Counted from the first letter of the stretch, positions 34,344 through 46,498 are shown. The stretch is 64,000 nucleotides of DNA from Adiantum capillus-veneris (GCA_014529385.2 CM043960.1:78407910-78471909); one strand, 5' to 3'. Notes: a model not told the origin generated them from the letters alone. Numbers and translations are program-made.

Positions 34344-35833
34344 TTTGCAAGAGGAACTTGCAACGAGAAGCAACACTTTACACACACGGCTCGGAAGCTA
34401 GAATGCTCCGAGCAGACGCCGACAACCTGTAGGCCCCAAAATTGGCGTCCCTTTTGGTATTTCTTTATACTTGGAGAGGGTAAATTACAAAGTAGAGTCT
34501 TGGGAATTCTTTACCTGAATCCAACTAGATACCACATGTTTTGGCCAAATTTCGGCAGCATAACACCCCAAAAATTGCGCGAAACCTATTCCCCTGCTGG
34601 AACTCACTTCCACTGGCATAAACCCTCTGATTTCTGTCCAAAAGCAGTAGATTCAGCTCACTGTATTTATTGGTTTTTGCCCTGTTTTCAGCCCTAAATA
34701 GTCCCCGAATTGTCCTCTGTCAATAGGACACTGTTTCCAATGGTTCTGGCGTCTGTATGGCTGAAAAATAGTCAAAATACAACGCATAAACAACACTAAA
34801 ATTGCACCTCTACAGTGAGATTATCACCCTCACCGGTGCCTGCTTTTGGAGTAGCAGTTAGCTACTCCTGTTCTACTCAAGGAGGCTCTTGCCTCAACAC
34901 AAAAGCATGAAACCACATAGCTGTACATCAGTCAAATGAAGAGCCCTCTTGTGGGGCGTCACATAACCGCACATAGGGGGGAGAGAGAGTAGTGTGTAGT
35001 GTGCAGATCATCACTCCTAGCACCACACTATACATAGAGTGAAAAGGAAGCACTCCATAGCTCTTAACCTGTGGACATGAAACTACAAAACGAGCCTCCT
35101 AGCTATAAATTCAGCGTTGCCTCTTCATGCATGAAAAAAAGTGCATTAAAATGCGCCACTTGGCACGACTACAAGAATTTTCCCGTTTCGGGGTTGCCGC
35201 CTAAAAATCTCCCGAGTCATTACAGAGTTGACTTCGCGGCAGAGTTGTAAAATGTCCCCTTTGTCATTTCGAAGGTAATGACCCGAACACATTTCACGGC
35301 CCAAAATAGCAGTTCCCTAATTTTTAGGAGCTGCTTCCGTTGGGCTCCCACTGGTCTTCTAACCATCTATCCTCATTGGGACCGCATCCAAAAGTGCAAT
35401 CTGGCCCAACTGTCGGATACTTTCTGTTGGTGATCCCACCTTGACTTTATGCCTTTATTGAGTTCTTTTCCTAGTATCCACCAACTTGCTAATTGCGACG
35501 GGGGGACCTACATGATTTTGAACTGAGCCAAGACATCCTCTTACTATACGAATTTCAGTGCCGACTCACTTCCCATCTGCGGGTGAAACTACCGTTCACA
35601 TTGGTCATACTAGAATCTCTCGGAATATGCGTCCAATGTATCCTTCTTGGTCATCCGAAGATGGTTCCAAGTAGTTCGTATGTCGCGTCGTACTCCTGAG
35701 TCAGCCATGAAGAAATATAAAGCCTTTTGAATTTCAACCATTTAAGTGGCGCTTTCTTGTTCAATAGCAGAGTGGACCACCAAGTTCGAGCATTTCCCTT
35801 GAAGTAAGAGGTAGCCCTTCGAATCTTGGAGTG
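34135..35833. other. Decayed retroelement interior; no intact gene
   Basis: A zinc-knuckle-like remnant (KCFGRGETGHMK, plus strand, about 34168-34203) directly follows the LTR. A CA/GA microsatellite lies at 34260-34340. The remainder is unique-looking sequence in which weak minus-strand gag similarity may begin near 35.5 kb. Confidence 0.5.
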
Positions 35834-36720
35834 CTATAAGTAATGTCGTCCAGAGAAAGCTATGTCAAATTGCTGTATGAAGGCCAAAGCCTTCGAAGCA
35901 TCTCGAAATCCAGAAAATGTGTCGAATTTAATTGACTGTCCACCTTCTTTGAATTCTCGGACTTTCTTGCTTTTATCTTCCAGAAAGTCATACTGGTTGG
36001 CTATATAAAAATTCTTCTTCCTCGCATAAAAATTAGCTGTCTTCGGAGTCCGAACTATCCGAAGACGAGTCCTCTGTAGAACTATCCAAAACTGGGTGAG
36101 ATTTAGACTTCTTTGCCTTTTTTCTTGCCCTTTCCGAAGCGTTGCTTTTTGCTTTGCTTTTTCCCTTTTGTGTCTTCTTCGCTCGAGTCGAAGAGCTAGA
36201 AGAACTATCAGAAGAAGAAGAAAAAGTAGAAGAATTGGGTACTCCTTCAAATCACACATGCTTCTTCCGCTTTCTTGCCGAGGCAAAAGTAGATTGACGA
36301 CCCAAATAACCTGGGAAGTCAGTTCCTTTCTTCTGCTTTTTGTCGTGCTTTTTGCTTTTGTTTTGCGCGTCAAAAACTGGCTAATCCGTGCATTACCTCT
36401 TTTAATTCTTGCTCTGTAAAAATCCTTGGAGTAGGAGGTTGTTTGAGCGCCGGTTTGAGGAGTGGCTCTGTGGTTTGCCGCCACTGTGTGTGCACCTCGT
36501 CGAAGGAGGTCTAGGTCAAAAAATTTGCAAGTTTAGTGTCCTTCGCAAAATTTATCATCAACTTTGTCGCATCATCGACCAATTTGCGATGTTCCATCTC
36601 TTCAAGCTCCACTTGAGTAGGCCGAGGCGGGCCATACTCACGTGAACCTCTCGAGGTCTCTGGCTTTGCTCCTGGTATGGACTCTCTCATCACGAAAGAG
36701 TGTCTTGGTGTGTTGTTCAC
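35834..36720 (-). pseudogene. Decayed Ty3 gag fragment, minus orientation
   Basis: A basic, Ser-rich stretch (SSSDSSSSSTRAKK-like) precedes a gag start motif: VREFKEGGQSIKFDTFSGF, then ALAFIQQFDIAFSG. This matches the equivalent region of the gag at 2811-3827 (VKFDTYNGR, ALTFIRQFEVAFAE). It opposes the neighbouring plus-strand pol fragment. Many breaks. Confidence 0.65.
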
Positions 36721-38500
36721 AATTCAACAAGATGCTTTCCGTAGAAAATTTTTTGTCTCTCCTCTCTCAGGATGTGATATGATTTTGGGCATTCGATGGT
36801 TTCGTGAGTATAATCCTCTCATTGATTGGGCGGAAAATACGTTCACTCTCAATGCCAAAAGTGACTTTCCCATTGTTTTCGTGGAGAGGAAGTTGTTCAT
36901 TCTCCCTCTCTCATTGCTAATGTGTAGGTGAAGATTGAACGGATTCAGGAGAAGGAGACTCTCTCTGTCTCTTCTTCTCCAAAGCATGACACACAGGATT
37001 TGCATGATGATTTGAATGAAAATATAAGCATGATGATTTGAATGATAATGATGAGCATGATGATTTGCATGATCAAGATGTGATTTCTCACAAGCATGAT
37101 GATTTGCATGAAGAAGACGTGATTGTTCACAAGGATGATGTGTTAGTTGATGCTTTTTCTAGCGAAGCTAGGTGCATTGTACATTACGCTACTTCTTATC
37201 ATGGAAGCAGCTATCGGAAAAAGCAAATGTGGTGGGCAAACATCTTGTCACAGTTTAATTTCGGATTGTCCATGTGCAGGGAGAGAAGAAATTGGTGGCA
37301 AATACTTTGTCTTGAAAGCCGTTGGTTATGGCTATTTTAGCAATACATCGTAGGGACTTCGAGGATATGGTCGGTCAGTACGCCACAGAACAGATTTTGC
37401 AAATGTATTCCGTTGAATACAGAAAGGGGAGATAGTAGCGGACTATTCCATTCGGGATGGCTACTTGATGAAGAAAACCATGTTGTGTGTCACACAGCCG
37501 TTGAGGGAAAAGGTTCTAACCGAATGCCACTGTCCGCCTTTTACGGGTCATCGCGGCATTGATACTTCTTTTGGCCGAGACTCAAGAAGGATGTGGACGA
37601 GTTTGTGCGAAGTTGCTTGGTATGCCCGAAGATCAAGTTTGACAGGCATAAAGCACACGGATTGTTACAGCCTTTTACCCATACCCACCCGCCCCTGGGA
37701 TAATATTGCAATGGATTTCATCTCCCGAGAACATAGCGTGGGCACGATTGTTTATTGCCCAGGTCTTCAGATTACATGGCATGCCTGAGACGATTGTCTC
37801 CGACAGGGGCCCCAGGTTCACGAGTTTGTTTCAGACGACTATTTGGGAGAACATAGACATGCAGTTGCAGTTCTCGTCATTGTTCCACCCGCAGACTGAC
37901 GGGCAATCAAAGATTGCTAATTCAGTGGTACTGGATCTATTGAAGTCTTCTTTGTTGGATGAGAAGACTACTTGGGAAGGTTTTTACCTTTGGTGGAATA
38001 TTCCTACAGAAACACGCTTAACTCTTTGAGGGGAAGGTGTCATTTGAGATTCTTGTATTTGCTACGAAGGTTCCACCCTTCCTTAGCACGAAAGATAAGA
38101 TTTTTCTTTGAAGCTGACCAATTCACGAGGGACTTGGTCCGGAAGGCTTTGCAGAAATTTCAGGAAAAATAGAAAAAGGTAGCAGATCGCCATTGTCGCG
38201 ATTTGAAATTGAAGGAGAAGAATTGGGTGCTCTTACATTATGGGAAGGCACGCCCGAGAAAGAAACAAAAAAAGGGAAAGGAGCGGCTTCTTTGAAAGCT
38301 TAGCATGAGATAGTGTCGACCTTTCCAGATTTTCCGAAAAGATAAACAATATCTCCTTTGGACTGAAGCTGCCAGAATACTTGGAGGATTCACAATGTTT
38401 TTCATGTGAGTCTCTTTAAGCCTTTTGAAGGCAATGTGCCCGATGATGGGAAGCTAGAGGTGCAACTCGAATTGGTCGAAAACGAGCAGATACTCGTTCC
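36670..38500 (+). pseudogene. Decayed Ty3 pol fragment (protease, RNase H end, integrase)
   Basis: A protease-like end (SGCDMILGIRWFREYN) is at about 36.77 kb. A His/Asp-rich linker lies at about 36.97-37.16 kb. An RNase H C-terminal piece is near 37.2-37.3 kb. Integrase pieces span 37.47-38.15 kb (QPLREKVLTECH, IVSDRGPRFTS, FHPQTDGQS). Reverse transcriptase is largely missing. It shares orientation and position with the 3' LTR at 39256. Many breaks; old. Confidence 0.8.
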
Positions 38501-39255
38501 AAAACAGAAATTGGCACAGAAAGAAAGAAAGAAAGAAGGTAAAGCGAACTGACGGTTCTTCGTTAAATTCAAGACCTACTTCGCAATGGATGCGAAGCGA
38601 ATGGAGGAGGAAGACCTAGCAAATATTCCTCGGATTGTGAATCTTCCTTGAAGCTTTTGGTTTAGCATAGTCTACTCCAAATGGAATTCAGAATTCAACC
38701 CAAAATTCAGCTTGGCCGGAGATATGGTGCAGTGGGTTTGCACAAGAGGGAAGTTACTCCACTCCTTCGTCAACAAATGCCTCGATTTTTGAATACTAGA
38801 GTCACTGATGTCTCTTTGAGCTTCAGGAATAGTGAGAGCTGACAGTATTCTGCTGGATGACTTTATGAAATGGAATCCAGAAAATATGAAACTGACTTGT
38901 TCTTGACTTGTGCAGGAACTGATAGACGAAATGACTGCAGCATTTTGGTCTGGATGATCTCGAATAGACATCGTTGCAATAGGGATTAGTCAATCGGGCG
39001 TCTATGAGGTTTTGAGTGGATCTGGATGCGATTGCTAACTGCATTGCCGATAAGTCATGGTCTAAGATCCGAATGAATGTTGAATGTGATTTGTCTTGTG
39101 ATGTCCTGGGATGTGACTGTCGATTGGTACATGTGCTAGATGTGTGTTCCTAGTGTGTTGGTACTAACACTCAGTGTCTGCTAAGATAGTTTATGGCCTC
39201 TGTCTGTTTTGCAGGCGTAATCGAGGGCGATTACAATGCTTTCAAGAGGGGGGTA
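38501..39255 (+). other. 3' internal region of the decayed plus-strand Ty3 element
   Basis: No domain recognised. It ends in a purine-rich stretch (TTCAAGAGGGGGGTA, 39241-39255) that fits a polypurine tract for the LTR starting at 39256. Confidence 0.5.
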
Positions 39256-40141
39256 TGTCACAAATTGGTGACATGGCTGCCCAGTACACACACACCCCTT
39301 CCCTTTGGTTGGGACTGGCATGGTGGCAGAAATGATGACATGGTTGAAATGGGGACCTTGCTGAAATTGCTCACGTGGCACTACAGTACGAAAACCCGGA
39401 TAAGTGCTGACGTGGCATGTACGGACTCCCGTGATGTGCGACGGAAGTACAGGGCTGATTGTACGGAAATCTCTACGCAAAAAGATGGTTGCTTTTTAGG
39501 CTACGCAATTGCAAGAGAGAGATAGAGAGGTGATAAGTGCTGACGTGGCATGTACGGACTCCCGTGATGTGCGGCGGAAGTACAGGGCTGATTGTACTGA
39601 AATCTCTACGCAAAAAGCTGGTTGCTTTTTAAGCTACGCAATTGCAAGAGAGAGATAGAGAGAGCCCTTTTGCTTTTTCTACGCAATTGAAGAGAGAGAG
39701 AGAGAGAGAGAGCTCTTCTGCTTTAATTTAAAAAGCTATTTTATGGACAGCTTTTAGAAAGAGCTTTTGGAACTTGCTTTCTTTTACAAGCAAGAGAGAG
39801 AAAGAGCCTTTGCTTTATTTTTGGGCTTTTGATTTTCAGCTTTTGGCCTCTGCTTTTGGCATCCCTTGAAATCTTTAAATATGTGAGCAGGCCTCTCACA
39901 ACTCAGAGCATCTGGACGTAGACTCTAAGTGTGAGCGCCTGCCTGCACTCTTGTGCTTTGAACACAAATTAATACAAAAAGAAATACCGAAAGGGGCGCC
40001 AGTCTTTGGGGCCAATATCTCTAGGCACGGAACTCCGTCGTCGGGCCAGCGTCGAATCAATTGTGAACTGTGAACTGTTTTGAAGTATTTATTTGTGCTG
40101 TCGCGGTAGATTCTTGACTTGGAGCGTTCAAGTCTCTTACA
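39256..40141 (+). repeat. 3' LTR of the decayed plus-strand Ty3 element
   Basis: 886 bp, TGTCACAAATTGG to AAGTCTCTTACA, preceded by a polypurine tract. It is longer than the related LTR at 33457-34134, partly through an internal tandem duplication of about 133 bp. Confidence 0.8.
39399..39664 (+). repeat. Two tandem copies of a 133-bp segment inside the LTR
   Basis: 39399-39531 and 39532-39664 both start GATAAGTGCTGACGTGGC and differ at only a few positions. The related LTR at 33457 has one copy of the corresponding region. Confidence 0.85.
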
Positions 40142-40332
40142 CTCACTCTCAGACTCTGCGTCCAGATGCTCTGAGAAGTGGGAGCCCAAGCGACACTTTT
40201 AAAGGTTTGCAAGGGATGCCAAAAGCAGAGTCCCATAAGCTGCCAATTAAAAAGCCTTGCAAAATAAAGCAATCGTCTCTCAAGCCATTGCTTGGTAAAT
40301 AAAGCAACTCAATAATAAAGTAATTTTTCCAA

Positions 40333-40378
<46 letters not shown>

Positions 40379-40565
40379 GTAGAAATCAGTCTCGCAATTG
40401 CGTAGGAAAAAGCAGCAATTCCATATGTTGTTGCCACGTCATCTGTCCGTACAGCCTTCCGTGATTTCCGGGGTTCCGTACGGTGGTGCCACGTCAGCAT
40501 TTCAACCATCTTTCTTGGGACAAGAGTGTGTGTGTATAGGGCAGCCACGTCACCAGTTTGTGACA
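40142..40565 (-). repeat. Inverted partial LTR abutting the 3' LTR
   Basis: On the minus strand it starts TGTCACAAACTGGTGACG, the start of the same LTR family. It ends in the sequence that in the plus copy lies near 39900-39940. It contains a CT run (40338-40377). Together with 39256-40141 it forms a large imperfect inverted repeat. Confidence 0.8.
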
Positions 40566-40918
40566 GGTCTTGCTGAGAAGTGGTAGCGCTAGCTTTTCTT
40601 ATATATTGCCCGAGTCAAATTGCCCTACCCAGTTTCCCAACAAAGTCACTTCTTAATAATAAGTGAAAAATGGCTAAAATAGGGAAAATAGATTCTGTGC
40701 ACTGTCAAATGCTCCTCATGGATTCTGATGGTAATGCTGATGATCATGCTGTGTGCAACCAGAGAAAATGCAACTACTCTTAAGTGCTTGGACATGCACG
40801 GCTTGCGCACAGGCTCACAAAGGTGCAAGAACACTTCCTAAGCTTGACCTGAACCCTGGACATGAAGTAACTTGTCCACATGTACATAGGGTTAGATGTG
40901 CACGTGACACCACCACTA
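40566..40918. other. Intergenic; no gene seen
   Basis: Ordinary sequence between the inverted LTR and a possible exon. Nothing recognised. Confidence 0.5.
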
Positions 40919-41287
40919 CTAGATGACCATTGCCTCTCTTTCACTCTTACCATCCGGGACGTGTTTAGATATGACATTTTTGACGTTTGCCAATGATATC
41001 ACCGCATCCCGCACATTGTCTTTGTCTTTGAGGATCCATTCCTCTAGCTCTACTATAGGGTTGCTTCGGTATGTTGACTGACATATGTCAAAGATGGAGG
41101 TCTTCGTATCATGCATGATTTGGTTCATTGTAAGATCTAGATCTCTTGTACGTGTCAAATCTTTGGGATAGCACAACAATATGTCGATACATTCAGGGTA
41201 ATTATACTGTCCAGCAGCTAATTCAGTTATCACTTTGCTTGTCGATGTAGCTCCTGGACGTTGCAATAGCAAGCAATCGTTGCAATT
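40919..41287 (-). CDS. Possible terminal exon of an unidentified gene
   Basis: An open stretch of about 122 codons on the minus strand begins just after a splice-acceptor-like site (TTAATTGACAG) and ends at a stop. It reads NCNDCLLLQRPGATSTSK at its start, then a mixed charged and hydrophobic chain with TMNQIMHDTKTSIFDIC and WILKDKDNVRDAV. I do not recognise the family. It lies about 740 bp downstream of the receptor kinase on the same strand. It could be a remnant exon, part of an unseen gene, or chance. Confidence 0.3.
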   Translation of the reverse strand, partial: NCNDCLLLQRPGATSTSKVITELAAGQYNYPECIDILLCYPKDLTRTRDLDLTMNQIMHDTKTSIFDICQSTYRSNPIVELEEWILKDKDNVRDAVISLANVKNVISKHVPDGKSEREAMVI

Positions 41288-42023
41288 CTGTCAATTAACA
41301 TTGCATTAGATACACCAGTAACCAAGACTGATTATTAATTAAATGGAGTTTTACAACGACAATTCTGATGCCTTTAAATTAGAGAAGCAATCTACTTGAA
41401 ATTATACAATGTTACAATCCTCTTTTTTTCCATCATATCACTACAAATATTTGTGCATAGGACAAGAATTGAGGGCTGCAGCCAGAATGACGAGTCAAAC
41501 AGCTCAGATCTACATTTGCGATCACAAACAATTCATAAAACTACATAACATTTTTCATGCATCCTCTCCAACCACAAACATACATGAAACCAACCATGGA
41601 ACAATAAAAACCTTCAATAAATTGTTACTGTAGTTCTCGGAACAACCAATATATACAGAACATGCGCTCTAATAACACATTGAGAGGTAACACCCTAAGT
41701 GGACACTGCACTATGTGCAAGAAATGCTGCTATTTATGACTACAAAACTCGCTTTAAATTACTCTCTGAACTTTTATTCTTGTTTTGAACATATATACAT
41801 ACATGCAACTAAAAGGCGACCTTCAACATGCAGGTCTGCTTCAAGTATTTTGTTTCTACGTACTGAAACATACACCATTAGACCATTTTCTTGTGTGTAT
41901 GGCTTCAACATCATTAACATTTCCCACGCTCATCAACAATGGCCAAAAGATCTTGACAAAAATGTACAAACAACCCTTGTTCATATATTTGAAGATCCAA
42001 ACAAAACGGGTTGTAACAAATGC
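41288..42023. other. Intergenic and likely 3' UTR of the receptor kinase
   Basis: AT-rich with no coding signal. As the receptor kinase reads leftwards, its 3' UTR and polyadenylation signal should lie here. Candidate A-rich motifs are present but none is decisive. Confidence 0.45.
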
Positions 42024-44069
42024 TCACGTGCTGGGACAACTATATGAACCATTATAAGACTTGAGAAGGAACTCTGAGGAGAGTTTACTTTGATTTACAG
42101 CTCTGAATGGCATCGGTGGGTCGTCGGGAACTGTGGCTGTCCCTTGAAGATACTGCACAACACTGCTCATGGTTGGCCTCATGGAAGCATCCTCTTGAAT
42201 GCACCACAAAGCCACCTGAGTACTCATCCGTGCTTGCTCGACATCGACATCATGTTGGATCCTCTCATCAATCCATACTGAGACAAATGAATTCAAATCA
42301 GCCTCTTCATTAGAGTATGGATTGAACTCCTGCAACGCTCTCCTTCCTCTTACAATCTCTAGCAATACCATGCCAAAACTGTAGACATCAAACTTGGCAC
42401 TTAAGTGGCCGAATCCCATCGACCAGAACTCTGGTGCGACATAACCTGGTGTACCCCTAGCATGTGTGTAGACCTTGCTCTCCTCCCTCTTCAAGAGCCG
42501 TGCCAGGCCAAAGTCCGCTATTTTGGGACAATACGTACCATCTAACAAGATGTTCTGCGGCTTGATATCACAGTGAATGATACACTTTCTGCACTCTTCA
42601 TGCATATACGACAACCCTTGAGCGATGCCTAGCGCTATCTTGAATCGCTGCTTCCAATTCAGAACCGGTATACCTGGTTCTTCTCCTGTTGCAAAGAGAT
42701 ATTTGTCTAGAGAACCATTGCTTACATACTCATACACCAGTATTCTCCTTGTTTTGTTAAAGCAATACCCGACCAGTCGTGCAATGTTCATGTGATGTAT
42801 GTTACCGATGGTAGCCAGCTCATTCAAGAACTGCTCATCAGTATGAACCATCGAAGAGAGCAAAACCTTCACCGCCACCTCGTTTCCATCACAAAGCAGA
42901 CCTCTGTACACCTGTCCAGATGCTCCTTGCCCGATCTTTGTCCTAAAAGACTGTGTTGCTGCTGACAAGGCTGAATAGGGAATTTCCAATGCATTTTCAT
43001 TTACACCGTCCAATTTGAGGAGCTTTCGAAGCTTTCGATTTGCAAATACTCCATACCTATGGCGATAGTGGAAGGCAATGCCCACTAAAACCAGGAGAGA
43101 GATGGCAGCAACAGATACACCTACAGCAATTGCTTTCATATTTCCTGTGTAAATGGAGAAAAACTCAGCTACATACAACAAAAGACCATTATATTCAGAA
43201 ACTTCTCAAGTTGAGCTTCTACCTGACTTGCAATCCGTCTGATTTGTTTTGTTGCCACAGTAGCACAGAAATCTCTTGTCTTGCGTGTCATAACCGCAAG
43301 TACCACCTGTGCTCTGACAAGCGCTGCAGCTGTCTGCATCTCTGACTGGTCCCCATGCAAACTGGGTATATGGTATCCATGTGGAGACATTGTCATTTCC
43401 AGGTGGGATGACAAATCTGGTGCGAAACTCACAGCCATAGACGCTTTCAAAAGGCGACAGTTGAAGTTTCTGGTCTGGAATGTATTCCAAGCAAGACCCG
43501 GTAGAAGAGAAGTTGCAGAACTCTAAGTATTTGATGCAGGATGAGGAGAAGTTGGTCAAGACACCCGAGGTTGGCGGCTGCATTCCATCTGTGACACTGC
43601 AGTTGAAAAACAAGTAGCTGTCCTGATAGTAGGTAAGGTCCGCATCTTGAAAGGCGTACAAGTCTGATGAGATGAAGTTATTTGTGGCGGATGAAGAGGC
43701 CTCCAGAAGTTGGCAGGTGTAATTGGTCTTGGGCCGTGTATCCAAGAGAACGGTGCCACCATAACCATAGCTGCCCGTATGTGGGTTGCTGTAATTTGGA
43801 TTAGAGGTAATGCTTACGATGTAATAGCTAGCAGTGTACCCGCCTGTTGTGATGTTCCATTGAGGGGGTGAAAAGGAGCAATCCAAGAGGAAGCCCGGGG
43901 AGCCACACCCCGGGGTCACGCCAAAGGGATATGGTAAAGCTGAGATGGTAGAGCATGATAATGGGCATGTGAGGCCAGTGCTACTAGGCAAGGACAACCT
44001 CACAAGGATAATCAAGGTCACCATAGCCTTCAATGCCTTGCAGCCTGGTCCACGGAAAGGACAGCCCAT
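42024..44069 (-). CDS. LRK10L/WAK-type receptor-like protein kinase
   Basis: Two exons, 44069-43223 and 43144-42024, with a 78-bp GT-AG phase-1 intron, give about 655 residues. A signal peptide lies at about residues 1-32. A GUB_WAK cysteine-rich wall-binding domain starts near Cys35 (PYPFG at 46-50). A WAK-associated C-terminal Cys cluster spans about 248-271, and the membrane segment about 287-309. The kinase has the glycine loop at 354-359, Lys375, Glu391, HCDIKPQN at 473-480, DFG at 493-495 and an APE motif. Cys before the catalytic Asp makes it a non-RD kinase, typical of immune receptors. The ectodomain faces the wall and the kinase the cytosol. An upstream in-frame ATG at 44189 is possible, but 44069 suits the signal peptide better. 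It looks intact. Paralogue assignment is uncertain. Confidence 0.9.
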
Positions 44070-45719
44070 GTGTGCGTCGAAAGATGATCGTAGGAACCCG
44101 ATGGACACCACAATCAAATCATACACCAGAAGCTGCATGACACAATCCGCATCAAACTCAACATTGCACCCATCTTTTTCCAACTGCAAGGCCGACCCAG
44201 GTCATGATTTCTCTGAGAGCCTGCAGATCATCGTGAGCCCATCACGACCATGTGTAGGGGGTGATGAGGGGCATAATCAGCAGCTGCAATGAAGAAGCAA
44301 GAAGAAAGGGATGTTTCATTTCTCTTACTGTTCTTCTTCTCCTCCTCATCCTCATTCGTCAACTTTCCGTGACGGTGCAGTCCGTTTGAACAGGTCTCAT
44401 CCTCAGCAGGAGCTTTTGACATGTTACCGTATAGAAATTAGTTTTGGGTTCCTTATATTTTTGTCTTGCTAAAACCCTTAGTATCCATATGGGTGAAGGT
44501 CCTTCGAATTTGTTTGCTTTAGATGTGTCCCTTTCAAAAATTGAAGAGAAAGAAAGCATTTTCTTTCAAATGCTATTTTCCAAAACTGAGTTCATTTTTT
44601 TTGCATGCTGAAAAAGACTAAAAAACAAAAGATTAAAGAGTCCATAGGAGTTTGATCCATATATAACGAGAAGTATTGATTTAATTTTTTTAATTTATAC
44701 TCACTTGTACATAGTCTATTTATTTAAAGATTTCATCAAGATTTATTTTATTGAATTATTAAATTGATTTATTATTCTCTATGCTTATTAAATCTATCTT
44801 TTTTAATGATAACATTAATATATTCTTTTTTTAATTTTTGATGTGTTTTTTTATTTTATTACTTTTAATTTTATTTTGTTTTCAAATAATAATATGTAAT
44901 GTGCACCTTTCACCTTATTAATTAAGTGTTGCTTTTTTCGATATATAAACCATTCGAAATTATGGTTGGGTTCATCAGAGTCGATGAAAGACATTCAAAA
45001 CAGAATGTGCCTTCACCATGGAGGCTGTCCATTGGCACAAAAGAAATTATACTTCTCTAGACCCACAAAAAATAAGCGAGCCTTCTCTCTCTCAGAAGAG
45101 CAGTTCTATCGTCCATTTTTCAGCACAAAACGTGGATCGGTGTGATTGAATTGAATCCAACATCTATGTACTCAACAACACTACCACTACACTATAACTC
45201 ATTGGACGTCAAAATCTTACAGAATAAATTTTACAGAGCTACTTCCGTCCCTTGTGAATGAAGAGAGAGGTGGAAAAAAGAGTACGAGATTTTTTCCATC
45301 AACTCTTCTGAATTTAGCTTGTATATGCATAATGAATAATTTTATATATATATTAATTTTCTTTTTATTTTGTTTTCAATTGATAATGTGCAATGTGCAT
45401 CTTTCACCTCATTATTTAAGGGGGGCCTTTTCTCATGTATAAACCATTTGTGATTATATATGTATACTAAATAATATAATTTTATATTAAAACACAATAA
45501 AAATTTAATGTGATTAGAGGCAATCATTGAAATTTATTTTTCTTATAAAATCTCATTCATCCCTTAACTTAGCAGGCCTTTATGTCTCTTCACCTTGTTT
45601 AAGTTGAAGTAGGAATTAAAGAGCTTTTTGCTACATTGAACTAGCAAGGTCATAGTTTTGTATAGTCAATAATTGCTAGATTGAACTAACAACTTTCAAG
45701 TCCATCTTTGATCTAATTC
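44070..45719. other. AT-rich upstream region of the receptor kinase
   Basis: Likely holds the 5' UTR and promoter of the minus-strand kinase gene. A TATAAAT-like box on the minus strand at 44693-44699 is a weak candidate, rather far from the start codon. No other coding signal is seen. Confidence 0.35.
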
Positions 45720-45902
45720 AATTACTATATAGCAACTATGTAGAGTTGCTAGTTAAAAGTAGCAAATCCTACGTCCAACACAATTACTATATAGTAGCCA
45801 TGTTAACTTGCTAGTTAGAAATAACAAATCCTAAATCCAATGAATTACTATAGAGTAACTATGTAGTTGCTAGTTAGAAGTAACAAATTTAGGTCCAGTG
45901 CA
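45720..45902 (+). repeat. Three degenerate tandem copies of a 61-bp AT-rich unit
   Basis: Units begin at about 45720, 45782 and 45843 with AATTACTATA and share TTGCTAGTTAGAA and AACAAAT blocks. No function evident. Confidence 0.8.
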
Positions 45903-46452
45903 CTTACTACTACCTGACTATTTGGTACTAAGCACTAATCATATTAGTGCGAATTCTTTCTATCTTCGTTCTATAAAACCTTTTTGATATGCATGTATTA
46001 CGGTGCTTACACTATCTTACCTAAAGTTATTCTATGATGTTTTTATTTTTATTCGTAAGTCATATTTGCAAATAAGCATCGAATCTCATTATAACTTTCA
46101 TATCTCATGACCTTGACAAAATCAATACCCAAGTTTGCGCAACTTAGTACTACACTTCTCGAAGCTCATTGCATATATATCTACTTCAACAAGAGAATCA
46201 TGTAATCCCTACTACAAGAGGCAAGAGATTTGTAACTTCTATACTATATATAATGTAGCTTAAAATTTTTGAGGAAGGAGAGGAGCTCCACGTGTCATGC
46301 ATTGGAAGCTTTGAACCTTTTGAAGAAAAAAAAACTTAACTTTTGCATACTTTTGCATCTCTGCAAAGCTGACCTTCACCTCTCATTCGAGTAAATGAGC
46401 TCGGCGACCTCAATGCTCAAACTACATGTGTGTTTGTGTCCACTGTCTCACA

Positions 46453-46498
<46 letters not shown>

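Noticed and set aside
42090-42313. Plus-strand open frames across the kinase 3' end
   Set aside because: They are antisense shadows of a well-supported kinase exon.
43040-43526. Plus-strand open frames over the kinase ectodomain
   Set aside because: Antisense shadows. The minus strand has domain-level support and consistent splicing.
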